Source: Selenomonas sp.
GTDB taxonomy: Bacteria > Bacillota_C > Negativicutes > Selenomonadales > Selenomonadaceae
Length of the DNA stretch: 40,723 nucleotides
Direction of reading: 5' to 3'
Assembly: GCF_024693525.1 (NCBI RefSeq)
Contig: NZ_JAILKR010000018.1
Location: 1 to 40,723, forward strand
Shown here: positions 32,520 to 40,723 of the stretch, in pieces
How the letters are laid out: the number at the start of each line of letters is the position of its first letter
Position numbering within the stretch: the first letter of the stretch is position 1
Notes under the pieces: generated by a model
Database searches by the model: none
Told to the model about the DNA's origin: nothing
Seen by the model: only the letters and a program-made list of their open reading frames with translations
Made by a program: the position numbers and the translations under genes

Positions 32520-33632
32520 TTGGCAGAAGAATTACACGTTCTACATGTAGTCGGGGCAATGAATATTGGCGGTATTGAAAATATGCTGATGACTATAATG
32601 CCTTATATGCGAAAAAAAGGAATAATCTTTGATTTTGCTGTTCATGGTGAGACCATTGGTGTACATGAACCAATAATTAAAGAATTAGGTGGTAAGATAT
32701 ATCACTTACCTAAATTTGTCGGAGTAAATATTTTTGCGTATTTAGTTGCATGGCGAAAGCTGCTTGGCAGTCATCCGGAGTTGAAAATCATCCACGGACA
32801 TATGACATCTACCGCCAGTATTTATTTAGGGCTAGCGAAAAAATATGACCGCGTAACGATTGCGCATAGCCATAGTACCAGTACAAGTGGGGGACGAATC
32901 GTGTATGGAGTGAAGCGTCTGCTGGAATATCCATTGCGCTATATAAGTGATTATCTTTGTGCTTGCTCGGCAGCGGCCGCCGATTACCGATTTGGTAGAG
33001 GTGCGCATAATCGCAGTAATTATTACCTTTGGCATAATGCTATCAATACGGAGAAGTTCCAATTCTCTGCAAAGAAACGTAAAGAATATCGGGAAAAACT
33101 TGGCATAATGGAACATACAGTGGTGATCGGTCATGTGGGACGCATGATTGCGGCCAAGAATCACTGTTTTCTACTGGAAATATTCCGCGAATATCGTCGG
33201 CTAAATCCGGATAGTAAGCTGCTACTGTTAGGTGATGGACCGTTGCGTGAAAACGTTGCAAGAAAAGCCGTGGAACTTGAGGTGGCTGTTGATACCATAT
33301 TCACTGGTTCGGTTGAAAATACGGCAGACTATTTATCGGCAATGGATGTATTTTGCTTTCCCTCAGTTTATGAAGGATTGCCTGTATCTCTTATAGAGGC
33401 ACAGGCAAATGAGAGAATATGTTTATGCTCGGATGTTATTCCTCATGAAGTTAGGATAGCGGATGACTTGAAGTTTTTATCTCTGTCCCAATCGGCAAAA
33501 AAATGGGCAGAAGAGATAACAAGAATGCTGGCAGCAGATGATGAAGTGAAAGGGAGATACAACACTTATGACGTAAACGTTGTTAGTGAAGAAATAAGAA
33601 AATTTTATGAAATTGTGTGTATGGAGGCGTAA
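32520..33632 (+). CDS. Glycosyltransferase family 4 (EpsF-like)
   Basis: This 370-residue GT-B enzyme shows VLHVVGAMNIGGIENMLMTIMPYM at the N-terminus, IIHGHMTSTASIYLGLAKK and AHSHSTST, then the C-terminal GHVGRMIAAKNHCFLLEIF, LLLLGDGPLRENV and the EX7E motif YEGLPVSLIEA. These features are those of EpsF/EpsD-like GT4 enzymes of exopolysaccharide clusters. It starts at TTG 32520, two bases after the deacetylase gene, with AGAGGA in front. The sugar donor is unknown. Confidence 0.9.
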   Translation: MAEELHVLHVVGAMNIGGIENMLMTIMPYMRKKGIIFDFAVHGETIGVHEPIIKELGGKIYHLPKFVGVNIFAYLVAWRKLLGSHPELKIIHGHMTSTASIYLGLAKKYDRVTIAHSHSTSTSGGRIVYGVKRLLEYPLRYISDYLCACSAAAADYRFGRGAHNRSNYYLWHNAINTEKFQFSAKKRKEYREKLGIMEHTVVIGHVGRMIAAKNHCFLLEIFREYRRLNPDSKLLLLGDGPLRENVARKAVELEVAVDTIFTGSVENTADYLSAMDVFCFPSVYEGLPVSLIEAQANERICLCSDVIPHEVRIADDLKFLSLSQSAKKWAEEITRMLAADDEVKGRYNTYDVNVVSEEIRKFYEIVCMEA

Positions 33633-33634
33633 GA

Positions 33635-34360
33635 GTGGACTTTATACGGACAAAATGGGGTATACCTGTTAGGGATATATGGTTTAAGGAGAGTTGCGGG
33701 GCAGAGGGCAAAAGCCTGCTGAGCATTGCTTATAACCTGTATGAACCACTAAGCAATGCTACGGGAATAGCATTAAAAAAGTGGCATAGCCAGACATTTG
33801 TCTCCGATATATCGGTGTCGCCTGAGGAAATACAGGTAAAATTCAAAAGTAAGGTGCGCAACGAAATCCGACGTGCAATAAAAGAAGGAATAACCACTAG
33901 CTTACATTATTCTGCTGAGTTGAAGAATAATGATATTATTGTTGATTTTGATAGAGCGTATATTGCAATGTATCAGGATAAAGGGCAAAAGGCTAAAAGT
34001 ATCGCATCGCGTCTAATCGGTATAGCAAAAGCTGGTAAATTGGCAATTAGCGTTGCCTATTTACCAGATGGGACAATAGCAGCTTACCACAGCTATGTAA
34101 TTGGTGATGGCATTGTAAGATTATTGCATTCTGTCAGTGTATTCCGCGAAGAGTCTGAAAAAAGGAAGATGATAGGCTGGGCAAATCGTCTATTGCATTT
34201 TAAGGATATGTGTTTATTCGGGGGGAATGGTACTTCGCTTTATGACTGGGGAGGATTGTCTAGAGAGGAGAAAATGCGAAATATTACCCGTTTTAAGGAA
34301 GAATTTGGTGGGATAGAAAAAACTGTTTATTACTATGTGATAATGGGGAATTATTTATAA
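33635..34360 (+). CDS. FemAB/GNAT-like aminoacyl or acyltransferase
   Basis: This 241-residue protein matches the FemAB-like acyltransferase pattern: KVRNEIRRAIKEGITTSLHY near residue 72, the acceptor region AISVAYLPDGTIAAYHSYVIGDGIVRLLHSVS, and the ending LYDWGGLSREEKMRNITRFKEEFGG. FemAB enzymes transfer amino acids from aminoacyl-tRNA; in polysaccharide loci relatives are thought to decorate sugars with amino acid or acyl groups. GTG 33635 follows GGAGG at 33623-33627 and overlaps nothing. The assignment rests on these motifs and length. Confidence 0.75.
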   Translation: MDFIRTKWGIPVRDIWFKESCGAEGKSLLSIAYNLYEPLSNATGIALKKWHSQTFVSDISVSPEEIQVKFKSKVRNEIRRAIKEGITTSLHYSAELKNNDIIVDFDRAYIAMYQDKGQKAKSIASRLIGIAKAGKLAISVAYLPDGTIAAYHSYVIGDGIVRLLHSVSVFREESEKRKMIGWANRLLHFKDMCLFGGNGTSLYDWGGLSREEKMRNITRFKEEFGGIEKTVYYYVIMGNYL

Positions 34361-34362
34361 AA

Positions 34363-34449
34363 TATAGAGTGTTTTACGGTGTTCCTACATACCGTGATGA
34401 CAATATATGGTTCATGAATAACTGGCAAAATACAGTGATACAAGAGTAG
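34363..34449 (+). other. Possible gene remnant
   Basis: After the FemAB-like stop, frame +1 is open to a TAG at 34447-34449 and reads YRVFYGVPTYRDDNIWFMNN, then seven more residues. It has no start codon with a ribosome site and is in a different frame from both neighbours. The composition looks protein-like, so it may be what is left of a deleted gene, but chance is not excluded. Confidence 0.25.
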
Positions 34450-34495
34450 TTGAAGTAATGAATATTAATATTGAAATAAGTATGAGGTGGAAAAA

Positions 34496-35650
34496 GTGGA
34501 GAAGCTGCTGATAGTCGTACCTAATCTTGGACTGGGAGGGCAAGAAAGAGTGGCTGTTAACATCGCTGAAATCCTTGGACAGGATTACGATGTTAGTATA
34601 TGTACATTTTCGCTAGAAAATCAAAAATTTTTTCCAACATGTAATGTGATATCATTGAATGTTCCTCCGTCTAATAATTATATTATAAAAATAATGAATT
34701 GCCTTAAACGAATGTGGAGGTTAAGGCGTTATGTGAAAAGAAAAGATATAAAATATATAATAAGTATTTCGGAAAGTGCGGGGGTTTTAAACATAGCTTT
34801 AAGTAAAGATGTGATTTGCATAATGCAGGAACATGGTTTTAAAGCTATTAATAAAGGTATTTTGACAAGATTGATATATCAACGGGCTAATTGCGTTACG
34901 GCTTGTTCTAAGGGGTTATGTGATGCTATAAAAACATGGTTCCCTCAAATTTCTGATAAATGTTTTCCTTTATATAATCCTAATATGATTAATAAAATAT
35001 ATATGAAGAGTAAAGAGCAAATATGCTGGGAACCTGATGGCGCATATCGCTATATGGTCAGTTGTGGTAGATTGGAGAAAGTAAAGAATTATCCACGCTT
35101 GATTAAGGCTTTTAAGTTATTTGTGCAGGAACATGATAATTGGAAATTGTTATTGATTGGAGATGGGACGGAAAGAAGGAATTTAGAACTACTGGCAAAA
35201 GAAATAGAAATCGAAGAGTATGTTGAGTTTGCAGGTATGCAAACAAATCCGTTCGCATATTTGGCAAAATGTGACTTATATGTCTTATCATCATATCATG
35301 AAGGATTGTCTAATTCGTTGATTGAGGGGATGTGCTTTTGTCCAGCCGTTTCCGTGAATTGTTTGGTTGGTCCTAAGGAAATTTTATTGGATAATGCAAC
35401 GATATCGGTAGAAGCTCCTATGGTAGCAGATTATGGAATTATGGTGCCCGCAGCTATTTATGGGTATGAACAATCTATGTCTACTAATATAAATGAAGAT
35501 GACGTTTCTTTATGTAAGGGGATGTGTATGGCTGTTGAAGATGAAGTCTTATATCAACGGCTTTATGAAAAGGGAAGGAAGCGTGCTCGCTATTTTGATG
35601 GAGGACGGTATCGATATAATATTTTAAAAATAATTAACAATAATATTTAG
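34496..35650 (+). CDS. Glycosyltransferase family 4
   Basis: This 384-residue GT-B enzyme begins LLIVVPNLGLGGQERVAVNIAEIL and has in the C-terminal half VSCGRLEKVKNYPRLIKAF, LLLIGDGTERRNLELLAKEI, and the EX7E donor motif in HEGLSNSLIEG followed by VNCLVGPKEIL. The DNA is markedly AT-rich with many AAA/ATA/TTA codons. I prefer GTG 34496, which has GAGGTGG at 34484-34490 at normal spacing, over GTG 34487 inside that site. Acceptor and donor are unknown. Confidence 0.88.
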   Translation: MEKLLIVVPNLGLGGQERVAVNIAEILGQDYDVSICTFSLENQKFFPTCNVISLNVPPSNNYIIKIMNCLKRMWRLRRYVKRKDIKYIISISESAGVLNIALSKDVICIMQEHGFKAINKGILTRLIYQRANCVTACSKGLCDAIKTWFPQISDKCFPLYNPNMINKIYMKSKEQICWEPDGAYRYMVSCGRLEKVKNYPRLIKAFKLFVQEHDNWKLLLIGDGTERRNLELLAKEIEIEEYVEFAGMQTNPFAYLAKCDLYVLSSYHEGLSNSLIEGMCFCPAVSVNCLVGPKEILLDNATISVEAPMVADYGIMVPAAIYGYEQSMSTNINEDDVSLCKGMCMAVEDEVLYQRLYEKGRKRARYFDGGRYRYNILKIINNNI

Positions 35651-35669
35651 TAGAAAAGGATGGAGGAGT

Positions 35670-36980
35670 ATGGGGGAGAAGGTTAGTTGCGTTCTCATAT
35701 ATATGTATTTCCTGTTTAATATACAGTTGGCTGTTTTTACAGAGAGTACAGGAAAGTTAATATACCATGGGTTACCGATAATTATATTGTTGGTGTTTTG
35801 GCGGTATACAAAAAGAATGTTGGCATATATGCGCCAGGATATGATAAAAATATTGTTCGTATTGCTTTTGTTTGTAGGGGCAATGATTTGGGGGTTGCTG
35901 ATGGTTGTTCTTCAAAATGGAGAACCTTCAGGTTTATTGTATTTAGGAAATGCGATAAGCGGCATATTCAGATTCTTGGCGTTAACTGTGCTAATTATGC
36001 GGGTTTACCCCCAGAATACATATGAAAATTTTATGAAAATATATGTGCTTTGTAATGTCATCTATGTGATGGCTTCAGTGGTATTATTGTTATTGCCTGA
36101 TTTAAAACAGATATGGAGCACCATGATTATTACGCCGGATAAAATGGTGGAGAAAGGCGATATGATTTTGAACTCTACCCGTTATGGCTTAGCAGGTTAT
36201 AGCGGGTTTTCAAATACGTTGTTTTGCAGCATATCAGTATGGATGTGTTTATACCTGCTAGAGATGAAACAAATTTCAAGATGGTGGAATGTTGCAATAG
36301 TTGTGTTGTTAGTTGGCAATATGCTTTATGGCAGGTCGGGATTAATTATATCATTAGGAATGTTCTTGGTGATGAATTTACGTATATTGTCATTTAAAAG
36401 GTTGAAAACTTTAATAATAGGAATAGGAAGCTGTGGCCTGCTGATAGCTGGTGCGGTATGGTATGCTACCCAGGAACCCATTATAGCAGTTTGGATAGAT
36501 TGGGTTTCAGAACCTGTTGCTGCATTTATAGATGGTGCAGTACAAGGAGAAATATCGTTCGGCGGTAGCGGAAATCAATTGGTGGAAGAGATGTGGTTTT
36601 TACCTGATAATGACAGTGTTATATTGATAGGGGATGGTAGGTTCATTAATGCAGATGGGACATATTATATGTATACAGATACAGGCCCTATGCGACAAAT
36701 GTTTTTTTATGGGATAATTGGCTCTTTGTTGTCATACATATCTTTGTTGCTATTGTTATATATTTATTATTTACGTGTAGAAAGCAAAATATATCGCTGG
36801 CACAAATTTTATGTTGCAATACTATTAATATTGATTGCTTTCATGGAATTTAAAGGACTTACATTTAATACGTATTATGGTGTTATTTTAGCATTATTGT
36901 GTTCTTATAATGCTACCAATATATGCACTGAAAGGAGAGGGAATGGTGTCGACTATAAGCGTGGTTATGTCGGTATATAA
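35670..36980 (+). CDS. Wzy-like polysaccharide polymerase
   Basis: This 436-residue integral membrane protein has about 10-11 predicted hydrophobic helices and a large extracytoplasmic loop between residues ~265 and ~350 (QEPIIAVWIDWVSEPVAA ... SGNQLVEEMWFLPDND ... GDGRFINADGTYYMYTDTGP). That topology and the position after the glycosyltransferases fit the Wzy family, which links repeat units at the outer face of the inner membrane. Wzy proteins are poorly conserved, so assignment is by topology. ATG 35670 follows GGAGG. Its end overlaps the next gene by 38 bases. No Wzx flippase is in the window. Confidence 0.8.
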   Translation: MGEKVSCVLIYMYFLFNIQLAVFTESTGKLIYHGLPIIILLVFWRYTKRMLAYMRQDMIKILFVLLLFVGAMIWGLLMVVLQNGEPSGLLYLGNAISGIFRFLALTVLIMRVYPQNTYENFMKIYVLCNVIYVMASVVLLLLPDLKQIWSTMIITPDKMVEKGDMILNSTRYGLAGYSGFSNTLFCSISVWMCLYLLEMKQISRWWNVAIVVLLVGNMLYGRSGLIISLGMFLVMNLRILSFKRLKTLIIGIGSCGLLIAGAVWYATQEPIIAVWIDWVSEPVAAFIDGAVQGEISFGGSGNQLVEEMWFLPDNDSVILIGDGRFINADGTYYMYTDTGPMRQMFFYGIIGSLLSYISLLLLLYIYYLRVESKIYRWHKFYVAILLILIAFMEFKGLTFNTYYGVILALLCSYNATNICTERRGNGVDYKRGYVGI

Positions 36981-37818
36981 TGGTGAAAGATATTTGTCGG
37001 AAGCCATAGATAGTATATTGAATCAGTCTTATGATGATTTCGAATTCATTATTATTGATGATTGTTCGACAGATAATAGTGTGGATATCATTAAATCGTA
37101 TAATGATAATCGTATTCGGCTGGTTAGAAATGAGGAGAATTTACGCTTACCTGCTTCTTTGAATAAGGGGATAAAATTGGCTAGCGGAAAATATATTGCT
37201 CGTATGGATGCGGATGATATATCGTTAATGGATCGTTTTTCCAAGCAGGTAAAATATTTGGAAGAACATCCGGAAGTTACTGCGCTAGGTGGCAGTTTTC
37301 AGGTGATTGATTGTGGCGGATGTAATCTCTATAAACACCATGCTTTGACGGATGAAAAGCTTGAAAGATATTACCTGATTCCGTCACCGCTGGCACATCC
37401 AACAGTTATGATGCGGCGAGAAACAATCATCGATAATAATTTATTTTATGATGAACGGTATTCTTCGGCACAAGATTATGATTTGTGGCTAAGAATACGA
37501 AAGCAATTCAAGATTGCTAATCTGCCAGATGTTTTGCTGAAATATCGTATCCATAAAAAGAGTATAAGTAGTATACGTGCTCAAGAACAGCAGAATAATA
37601 CCTATGATATTTTTAGTAAAAATTCTCCTGTTGACGTTACATACGATGAGTGCATGGCAATCTTACACAGAAGTTATACATTGTATCCGTGGCAACAGGC
37701 TTTTGCTATGTATAGAGTTTTTCATACTTTGGATTATATATATTGGCGGAATGTTGTGGGATATACAGTACGGTATATCATGGATAAGTTCAATCTAAAT
37801 AAAAGTACCGCCGTATAA
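36943..37818 (+). CDS. Glycosyltransferase family 2
   Basis: This 291-residue GT-A enzyme begins ISVVMSVYNGERYLSEAIDSILNQSYDDFEFIIIDDCSTDNS, with the metal-binding DXD-type motif in YIARMDADD and the acceptor region SAQDYDLWLRI. I chose ATG 36943 with AAGGAGAGG in front; GT2 family proteins normally begin a few residues before the first strand. The gene overlaps the polymerase gene by 38 bases, so expression is coupled. It ends the AT-rich glycosyltransferase stretch. Confidence 0.88.
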   Translation: MVSTISVVMSVYNGERYLSEAIDSILNQSYDDFEFIIIDDCSTDNSVDIIKSYNDNRIRLVRNEENLRLPASLNKGIKLASGKYIARMDADDISLMDRFSKQVKYLEEHPEVTALGGSFQVIDCGGCNLYKHHALTDEKLERYYLIPSPLAHPTVMMRRETIIDNNLFYDERYSSAQDYDLWLRIRKQFKIANLPDVLLKYRIHKKSISSIRAQEQQNNTYDIFSKNSPVDVTYDECMAILHRSYTLYPWQQAFAMYRVFHTLDYIYWRNVVGYTVRYIMDKFNLNKSTAV

Positions 37819-37826
37819 ACGGCGGT
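37800..37826 (-). terminator. Terminator of the Uma2 gene (minus strand)
   Basis: ACCGCCGT at 37807-37814 and ACGGCGGT at 37819-37826 form an 8-bp stem. On the minus strand it is followed by ACTTTTATTT, which fits a terminator for the reversed gene. On the plus strand it overlaps the GT2 stop codon and has no T-tract. Confidence 0.6.
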
Positions 37827-37832
37827 CAGAAA

Positions 37833-38381
37833 TTATTCAAATATTTCTTTTACTTGGATTTCTAAATCATTATAAAGGCTGATTTTTAGTGATAATTGTT
37901 GTTCGGCTTTTTCAGCATCGTTAAGGGCTGCCCAGTCTTCTTCATCGAAGTGGTGGTAGATGTTATCGAGTTCGTATTTTCCGTTGCGGAGGATGTAGAC
38001 TTCGATAGCTTCATCTTTAGGGCTAATGATCCAGTATTCCTTGACACCGTACTTTTCGTAAATTTCCTTTTTGATGGTTATGTCACGACGGCGGGTGCTG
38101 GGGGAAAGAACTTCTACGATAAAGTCTGGCGCACCTTCGATGTTATTCTTTTTGATTTTGTCAGGATCGCAAACAACAATTAAGTCTGGAATGAAGTGAT
38201 TTTCTTCATCGAAGACAACTGCTGCTTCCATAAAGAGTTGGCATTTTTTCCCGCGAAGGAAGCTGCCTATGATTATGGCTAAGTTGCGTTGTATCAATAT
38301 GTGCTTGATGCTAGCTGGACTCATAGCTATTTCACGCCCTTGAATCAGTTCAATCTTAGGATCTTCTTGTATAGCATACAT
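37833..38381 (-). CDS. Uma2 family endonuclease-like protein (DUF820)
   Basis: This 182-residue protein is the only gene on the minus strand. It has the PD-(D/E)XK core: PDLIVVCD (Asp near 71), the PDFIVEVLSPSTRRRDITIKKEIYEKYGVKEYWII stretch with the Glu and Lys positions, and an N-terminal IELIQGREIAMSPAS. Uma2/DUF820 proteins are common in cyanobacteria and Negativicutes and often occur as isolated genes; their role is not established, and a link to mobile DNA is suspected. A GGAGG lies before the start on the minus strand, with an extended TGATATAAT at 38404-38412. Confidence 0.85.
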   Translation of the reverse strand: MYAIQEDPKIELIQGREIAMSPASIKHILIQRNLAIIIGSFLRGKKCQLFMEAAVVFDEENHFIPDLIVVCDPDKIKKNNIEGAPDFIVEVLSPSTRRRDITIKKEIYEKYGVKEYWIISPKDEAIEVYILRNGKYELDNIYHHFDEEDWAALNDAEKAEQQLSLKISLYNDLEIQVKEIFE

Positions 38382-38403
38382 GATGATGACCTCCTTTATC
38401 TAT

Positions 38404-38412
38404 ATTATATCA
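38404..38412 (-). promoter_or_regulatory. Extended -10 promoter of the Uma2 gene
   Basis: On the minus strand TGATATAAT combines a TGN extension with a perfect -10 box, about 23 bases before the start codon. No good -35 box is visible, which is acceptable for extended -10 promoters. Confidence 0.5.
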
Positions 38413-38439
38413 TGAAAATTTGAAGGGAAGTAGTGTGTT

Positions 38440-39606
38440 TTGAAAATCACAATTGCAGGTACAGGTTATGTTGGCCTGTCTAATGGTATCTTATTGGCAC
38501 AGCATAATGAGGTAGTGGCGCTGGATGTTGTGCCAGAGAAGGTGGATATACTGAATCAGGGGCAGTCTCCGATTGTGGATGGGGATATTTCGGATTTTCT
38601 GGCGCATAAGGTGCTGAACTTCCGAGCTACTTTGAACGCGCAGGAAGCGATTGAGGGGGCAGAGTTCGTGATTATCTCCACGCCGACCAACTATGACCCA
38701 GATAAAAATTTCTTCGATACTTCTTCGGTAGAGTCAGTAATTGAGGAAGTGTTAAATATTAATCCGCAGGCAGTGATGGTGATTAAGTCTACTGTTCCAG
38801 TGGGCTATACGGAGCAGATGAAGAAGCGGTATATGGCGGATAATATCATTTTCTCGCCGGAGTTTCTGCGGGAGGGGAAGGCTTTGCACGACAATCTCTA
38901 TCCATCCCGGATTATTGTTGGCGAACGGTCGGAACGGGCAAAGGTATTTGCAGGTTTGTTGGCAGAAGGGGCCGTAAAAGAAGAGATTCCCACACTGTTT
39001 ACGGGCTCTACTGAAGCAGAAGCTATAAAGCTCTTTGCGAATACCTGCTTGGCGTTGCGAGTGGCGTACTTTAATGAACTCGATTCTTATGCGGAGGCTC
39101 GTGGTCTTAATACAGCGGAGATTATACGTGGTGTTAGTCTTGATCCGCGTATTGGTGATTTCTACAACAATCCATCTTTTGGGTATGGTGGTTACTGCTT
39201 GCCAAAAGATACAAAGCAGCTCTTAGCTAACTATAAGGATGTGCCCCAAAATCTCATCGGGGCAGTAGTGGAAGCTAATCGTACTCGTAAAGATTTTATT
39301 GCTGATGCGATTATCGCAAAGCAGCCAAAGGTTGTAGGGATTTATCGTCTGACGATGAAGACGGCATCTGATAACTTCCGAGCAAGTGCGATACAAGGGA
39401 TTATGAAGCGCATCAAAGCCAAGGGGATTCCTTGCATCGTTTATGAGCCGACACTTAAGGAAGATAATTTCTTCCGGTCTGAAGTTGTCAACGATTTGGA
39501 AGACTTTATGAATCGAAGTGATGTGATTGTAGCCAACCGTTGGAATGATGTGCTTAGTGATGTGCGAGACAAGGTTTTTACAAGAGATATTTTCAGCAGA
39601 GATTGA
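38440..39606 (+). CDS. ugd: UDP-glucose 6-dehydrogenase
   Basis: This 388-residue cytoplasmic enzyme oxidises UDP-glucose to UDP-glucuronate with two NAD. The N-terminal Rossmann motif is [19 protein letters not shown], followed by [53 protein letters not shown] and the catalytic Cys253 in [16 protein letters not shown]. The length is that of the short Gram-positive HasB type. It starts at TTG 38440 with AAGGGAAG in front, 58 bases from the reversed Uma2 gene. It supplies the substrate of the next gene. Confidence 0.94.
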   Translation: MKITIAGTGYVGLSNGILLAQHNEVVALDVVPEKVDILNQGQSPIVDGDISDFLAHKVLNFRATLNAQEAIEGAEFVIISTPTNYDPDKNFFDTSSVESVIEEVLNINPQAVMVIKSTVPVGYTEQMKKRYMADNIIFSPEFLREGKALHDNLYPSRIIVGERSERAKVFAGLLAEGAVKEEIPTLFTGSTEAEAIKLFANTCLALRVAYFNELDSYAEARGLNTAEIIRGVSLDPRIGDFYNNPSFGYGGYCLPKDTKQLLANYKDVPQNLIGAVVEANRTRKDFIADAIIAKQPKVVGIYRLTMKTASDNFRASAIQGIMKRIKAKGIPCIVYEPTLKEDNFFRSEVVNDLEDFMNRSDVIVANRWNDVLSDVRDKVFTRDIFSRD

Positions 39607-39662
39607 AATTAGTCTTTTTGTCTGAGAAAGGTGGCATGTAGAGCTTGGATGAGGTGAATAAA

Positions 39663-40667
39663 TTGGCAAAATACAAAGAATTTGATAATAGCAAAAAAGT
39701 ATTAGTGACTGGCGGAGCTGGCTTTATCGGTTTCCATCTGTCAAAGCGGCTTCTGGAGCTTGGTGCAGAAGTAGTAGGTTTTGACAATTGCAATGATTAC
39801 TATGACGTGTCTTTGAAGGAAAGTCGGCTGGCTATTTTACAAGAATATCCGAAGTATGAGTTTATCAAGGGGGATTTGGCTGACGAGTCAGCGGTCAAGG
39901 CTCTGTTTGACAAGTCAAAACCAGATATTGTGGTGAATCTCGGTGCACAGGCTGGCGTGCGGTACAGTATCGACCATCCGCGCAGCTATATTGATTCCAA
40001 CGTAATTGGTTTCTTCAATATATTAGAGGCTTGCCGTCATAATCCTGTAGAGCATCTGTTGTTTGCATCCAGTTCCTCGGTGTACGGTAATCAGGAGAAG
40101 ACGCCTTTTAGCACCACAGATAATGTGGACCATCCCATCAGCCTCTACGCGGCAACGAAAAAATCCAATGAGTTGATGGCTTATACGTATAGTCATCTTT
40201 ATAATATCCCGGCAACAGGTTTGCGATTCTTTACGGTGTATGGCCCATATGGTCGTCCAGATATGGCGTATTTCAAATTTGCTAATCTGATTCGCGAGGG
40301 TAAGTCCATAAAGATTTACAACCATGGCGATATGCTGCGTGATTTCACCTATGTGGATGATATTGTCACAGGAATTGAACATATGCTTTGCAATCCGCCA
40401 AAAGCGAATAAGAATGGTGATCAGTATAAAGTCTACAATATTGGCAACAACAGTCCGGTGAAGTTGATGGATTTCATTGAGACACTGGAAAAAGCTTTGG
40501 GCAAAACGGCAGCAAAGGAGTATCTCCCCATGCAGCCAGGTGATGTGTATCAGACCTATGCCGATGTCAGCGAGTTGGAAAGAGATTTTGATTTTCGGCC
40601 GTGTACTACCATTGCAGAAGGCTTAGGAAAGTTTGCGCAATGGTATAGGAAATACTATGGTTTATAA
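39663..40667 (+). CDS. UDP-glucuronate 4-epimerase (NAD-dependent)
   Basis: This 334-residue short-chain dehydrogenase-fold epimerase has the NAD-binding TGGAGFIGFHL (glycines at 17-23), GDLADE, the catalytic Tyr162 and Lys166 in LYAATKKSNE, and FTVYGPYGRPDMAYFKF. The pattern VVGFDNCNDYYDVSLKESRL and PYGRPDMA is typical of UDP-glucuronate 4-epimerases making UDP-galacturonate, which fits the dehydrogenase next door. GTG/TTG choice: I take TTG 39663 with GAGGTG at 39651-39656; TTG 39645 lacks such a site. Confidence 0.88.
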   Translation: MAKYKEFDNSKKVLVTGGAGFIGFHLSKRLLELGAEVVGFDNCNDYYDVSLKESRLAILQEYPKYEFIKGDLADESAVKALFDKSKPDIVVNLGAQAGVRYSIDHPRSYIDSNVIGFFNILEACRHNPVEHLLFASSSSVYGNQEKTPFSTTDNVDHPISLYAATKKSNELMAYTYSHLYNIPATGLRFFTVYGPYGRPDMAYFKFANLIREGKSIKIYNHGDMLRDFTYVDDIVTGIEHMLCNPPKANKNGDQYKVYNIGNNSPVKLMDFIETLEKALGKTAAKEYLPMQPGDVYQTYADVSELERDFDFRPCTTIAEGLGKFAQWYRKYYGL

Positions 40668-40682
40668 AGGAGTATTTGTGTC

Positions 40683-40723
40683 TTGGTCATAAGAAAAATC
40701 TTGAAGGATAATTTGCCTATACC
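40683..40723 (+). CDS. Start of the next gene (partial)
   Basis: AAGGAG at 40667-40672 precedes a TTG at 40683 that opens a frame reading MVIRKILKDNLPI to the window edge. A nearby GTG at 40678 stops within four codons. This is probably the next polysaccharide gene, but it cannot be identified. Confidence 0.35.
   Translation, partial: MVIRKILKDNLPI

Overview
The window reads as Negativicutes DNA (Firmicutes with an outer membrane; a Selenomonas, Mitsuokella or Megamonas type genome is my best guess). The evidence is the rimP-nusA-ylxR-ylxQ-infB-rbfA-nrnA-truB ... ribF ... rpsO-pnp order, Firmicutes-style ribosome binding sites and -35/-10 promoters, a CBS-domain family II pyrophosphatase, and a Wzz/Wzy-type polysaccharide cluster. 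All genes but one lie on the + strand. No tRNA, rRNA, CRISPR array, transposase or phage gene was seen.

Region 1 (1 to about 3735) holds an ascorbate/pentose utilisation operon: a PTS IIB subunit, L-ribulose-5-phosphate 4-epimerase, L-xylulose-5-phosphate 3-epimerase and an unrecognised repeat protein. A terminator follows, then a promoter and the first ~155 codons of dnaE. At about 3736 dnaE stops abruptly and the sequence continues in the last third of an agmatine deiminase gene, followed by an intact N-carbamoylputrescine amidase gene. Two unrelated genes are each cut at the same point. This is either an assembly chimera or a real rearrangement, so linkage of region 1 to the rest should not be trusted.

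Region 2 (about 3736-12650) carries the putrescine genes (aguA remnant, aguB), a manganese-dependent CBS/DRTGG pyrophosphatase behind a promoter flanked by two palindromes, the PcrA helicase, a FIST-domain protein paired with a soluble chemoreceptor, and two small unassigned proteins.

Region 3 (12650-25650) is the conserved translation and RNA block. It starts at a good promoter with a 13-bp GNRA hairpin in the leader and runs rimP through truB. A soluble hybrid histidine kinase sits between truB and ribF. rpsO has a structured leader that may be autoregulatory, and pnp follows.

Region 4 (25800-28980) is a four-gene envelope-type group: a zinc-ribbon membrane protein, a TPM-domain protein with a Ser/Gly tail, and two small membrane-anchored proteins that resemble each other at the C-terminus.

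Region 5 (28981-40723) is an exopolysaccharide or capsule locus. Its control region has two matching 28-nt palindromes, one lying over a candidate -35 box. Then come wzz, three GT4 glycosyltransferases, a DUF2334 deacetylase-like protein, a FemAB-like acyltransferase, a Wzy-like polymerase and a GT2 glycosyltransferase. A reversed Uma2-family gene interrupts the series before UDP-glucose dehydrogenase and a UDP-glucuronate epimerase. The stretch from about 30.65 to 37.8 kb is visibly more AT-rich than the flanks, as expected of an exchangeable serotype core. The UDP-sugar enzymes would supply UDP-glucuronate and UDP-galacturonate, the glycosyltransferases build the repeat unit, Wzy polymerises it and Wzz sets chain length.
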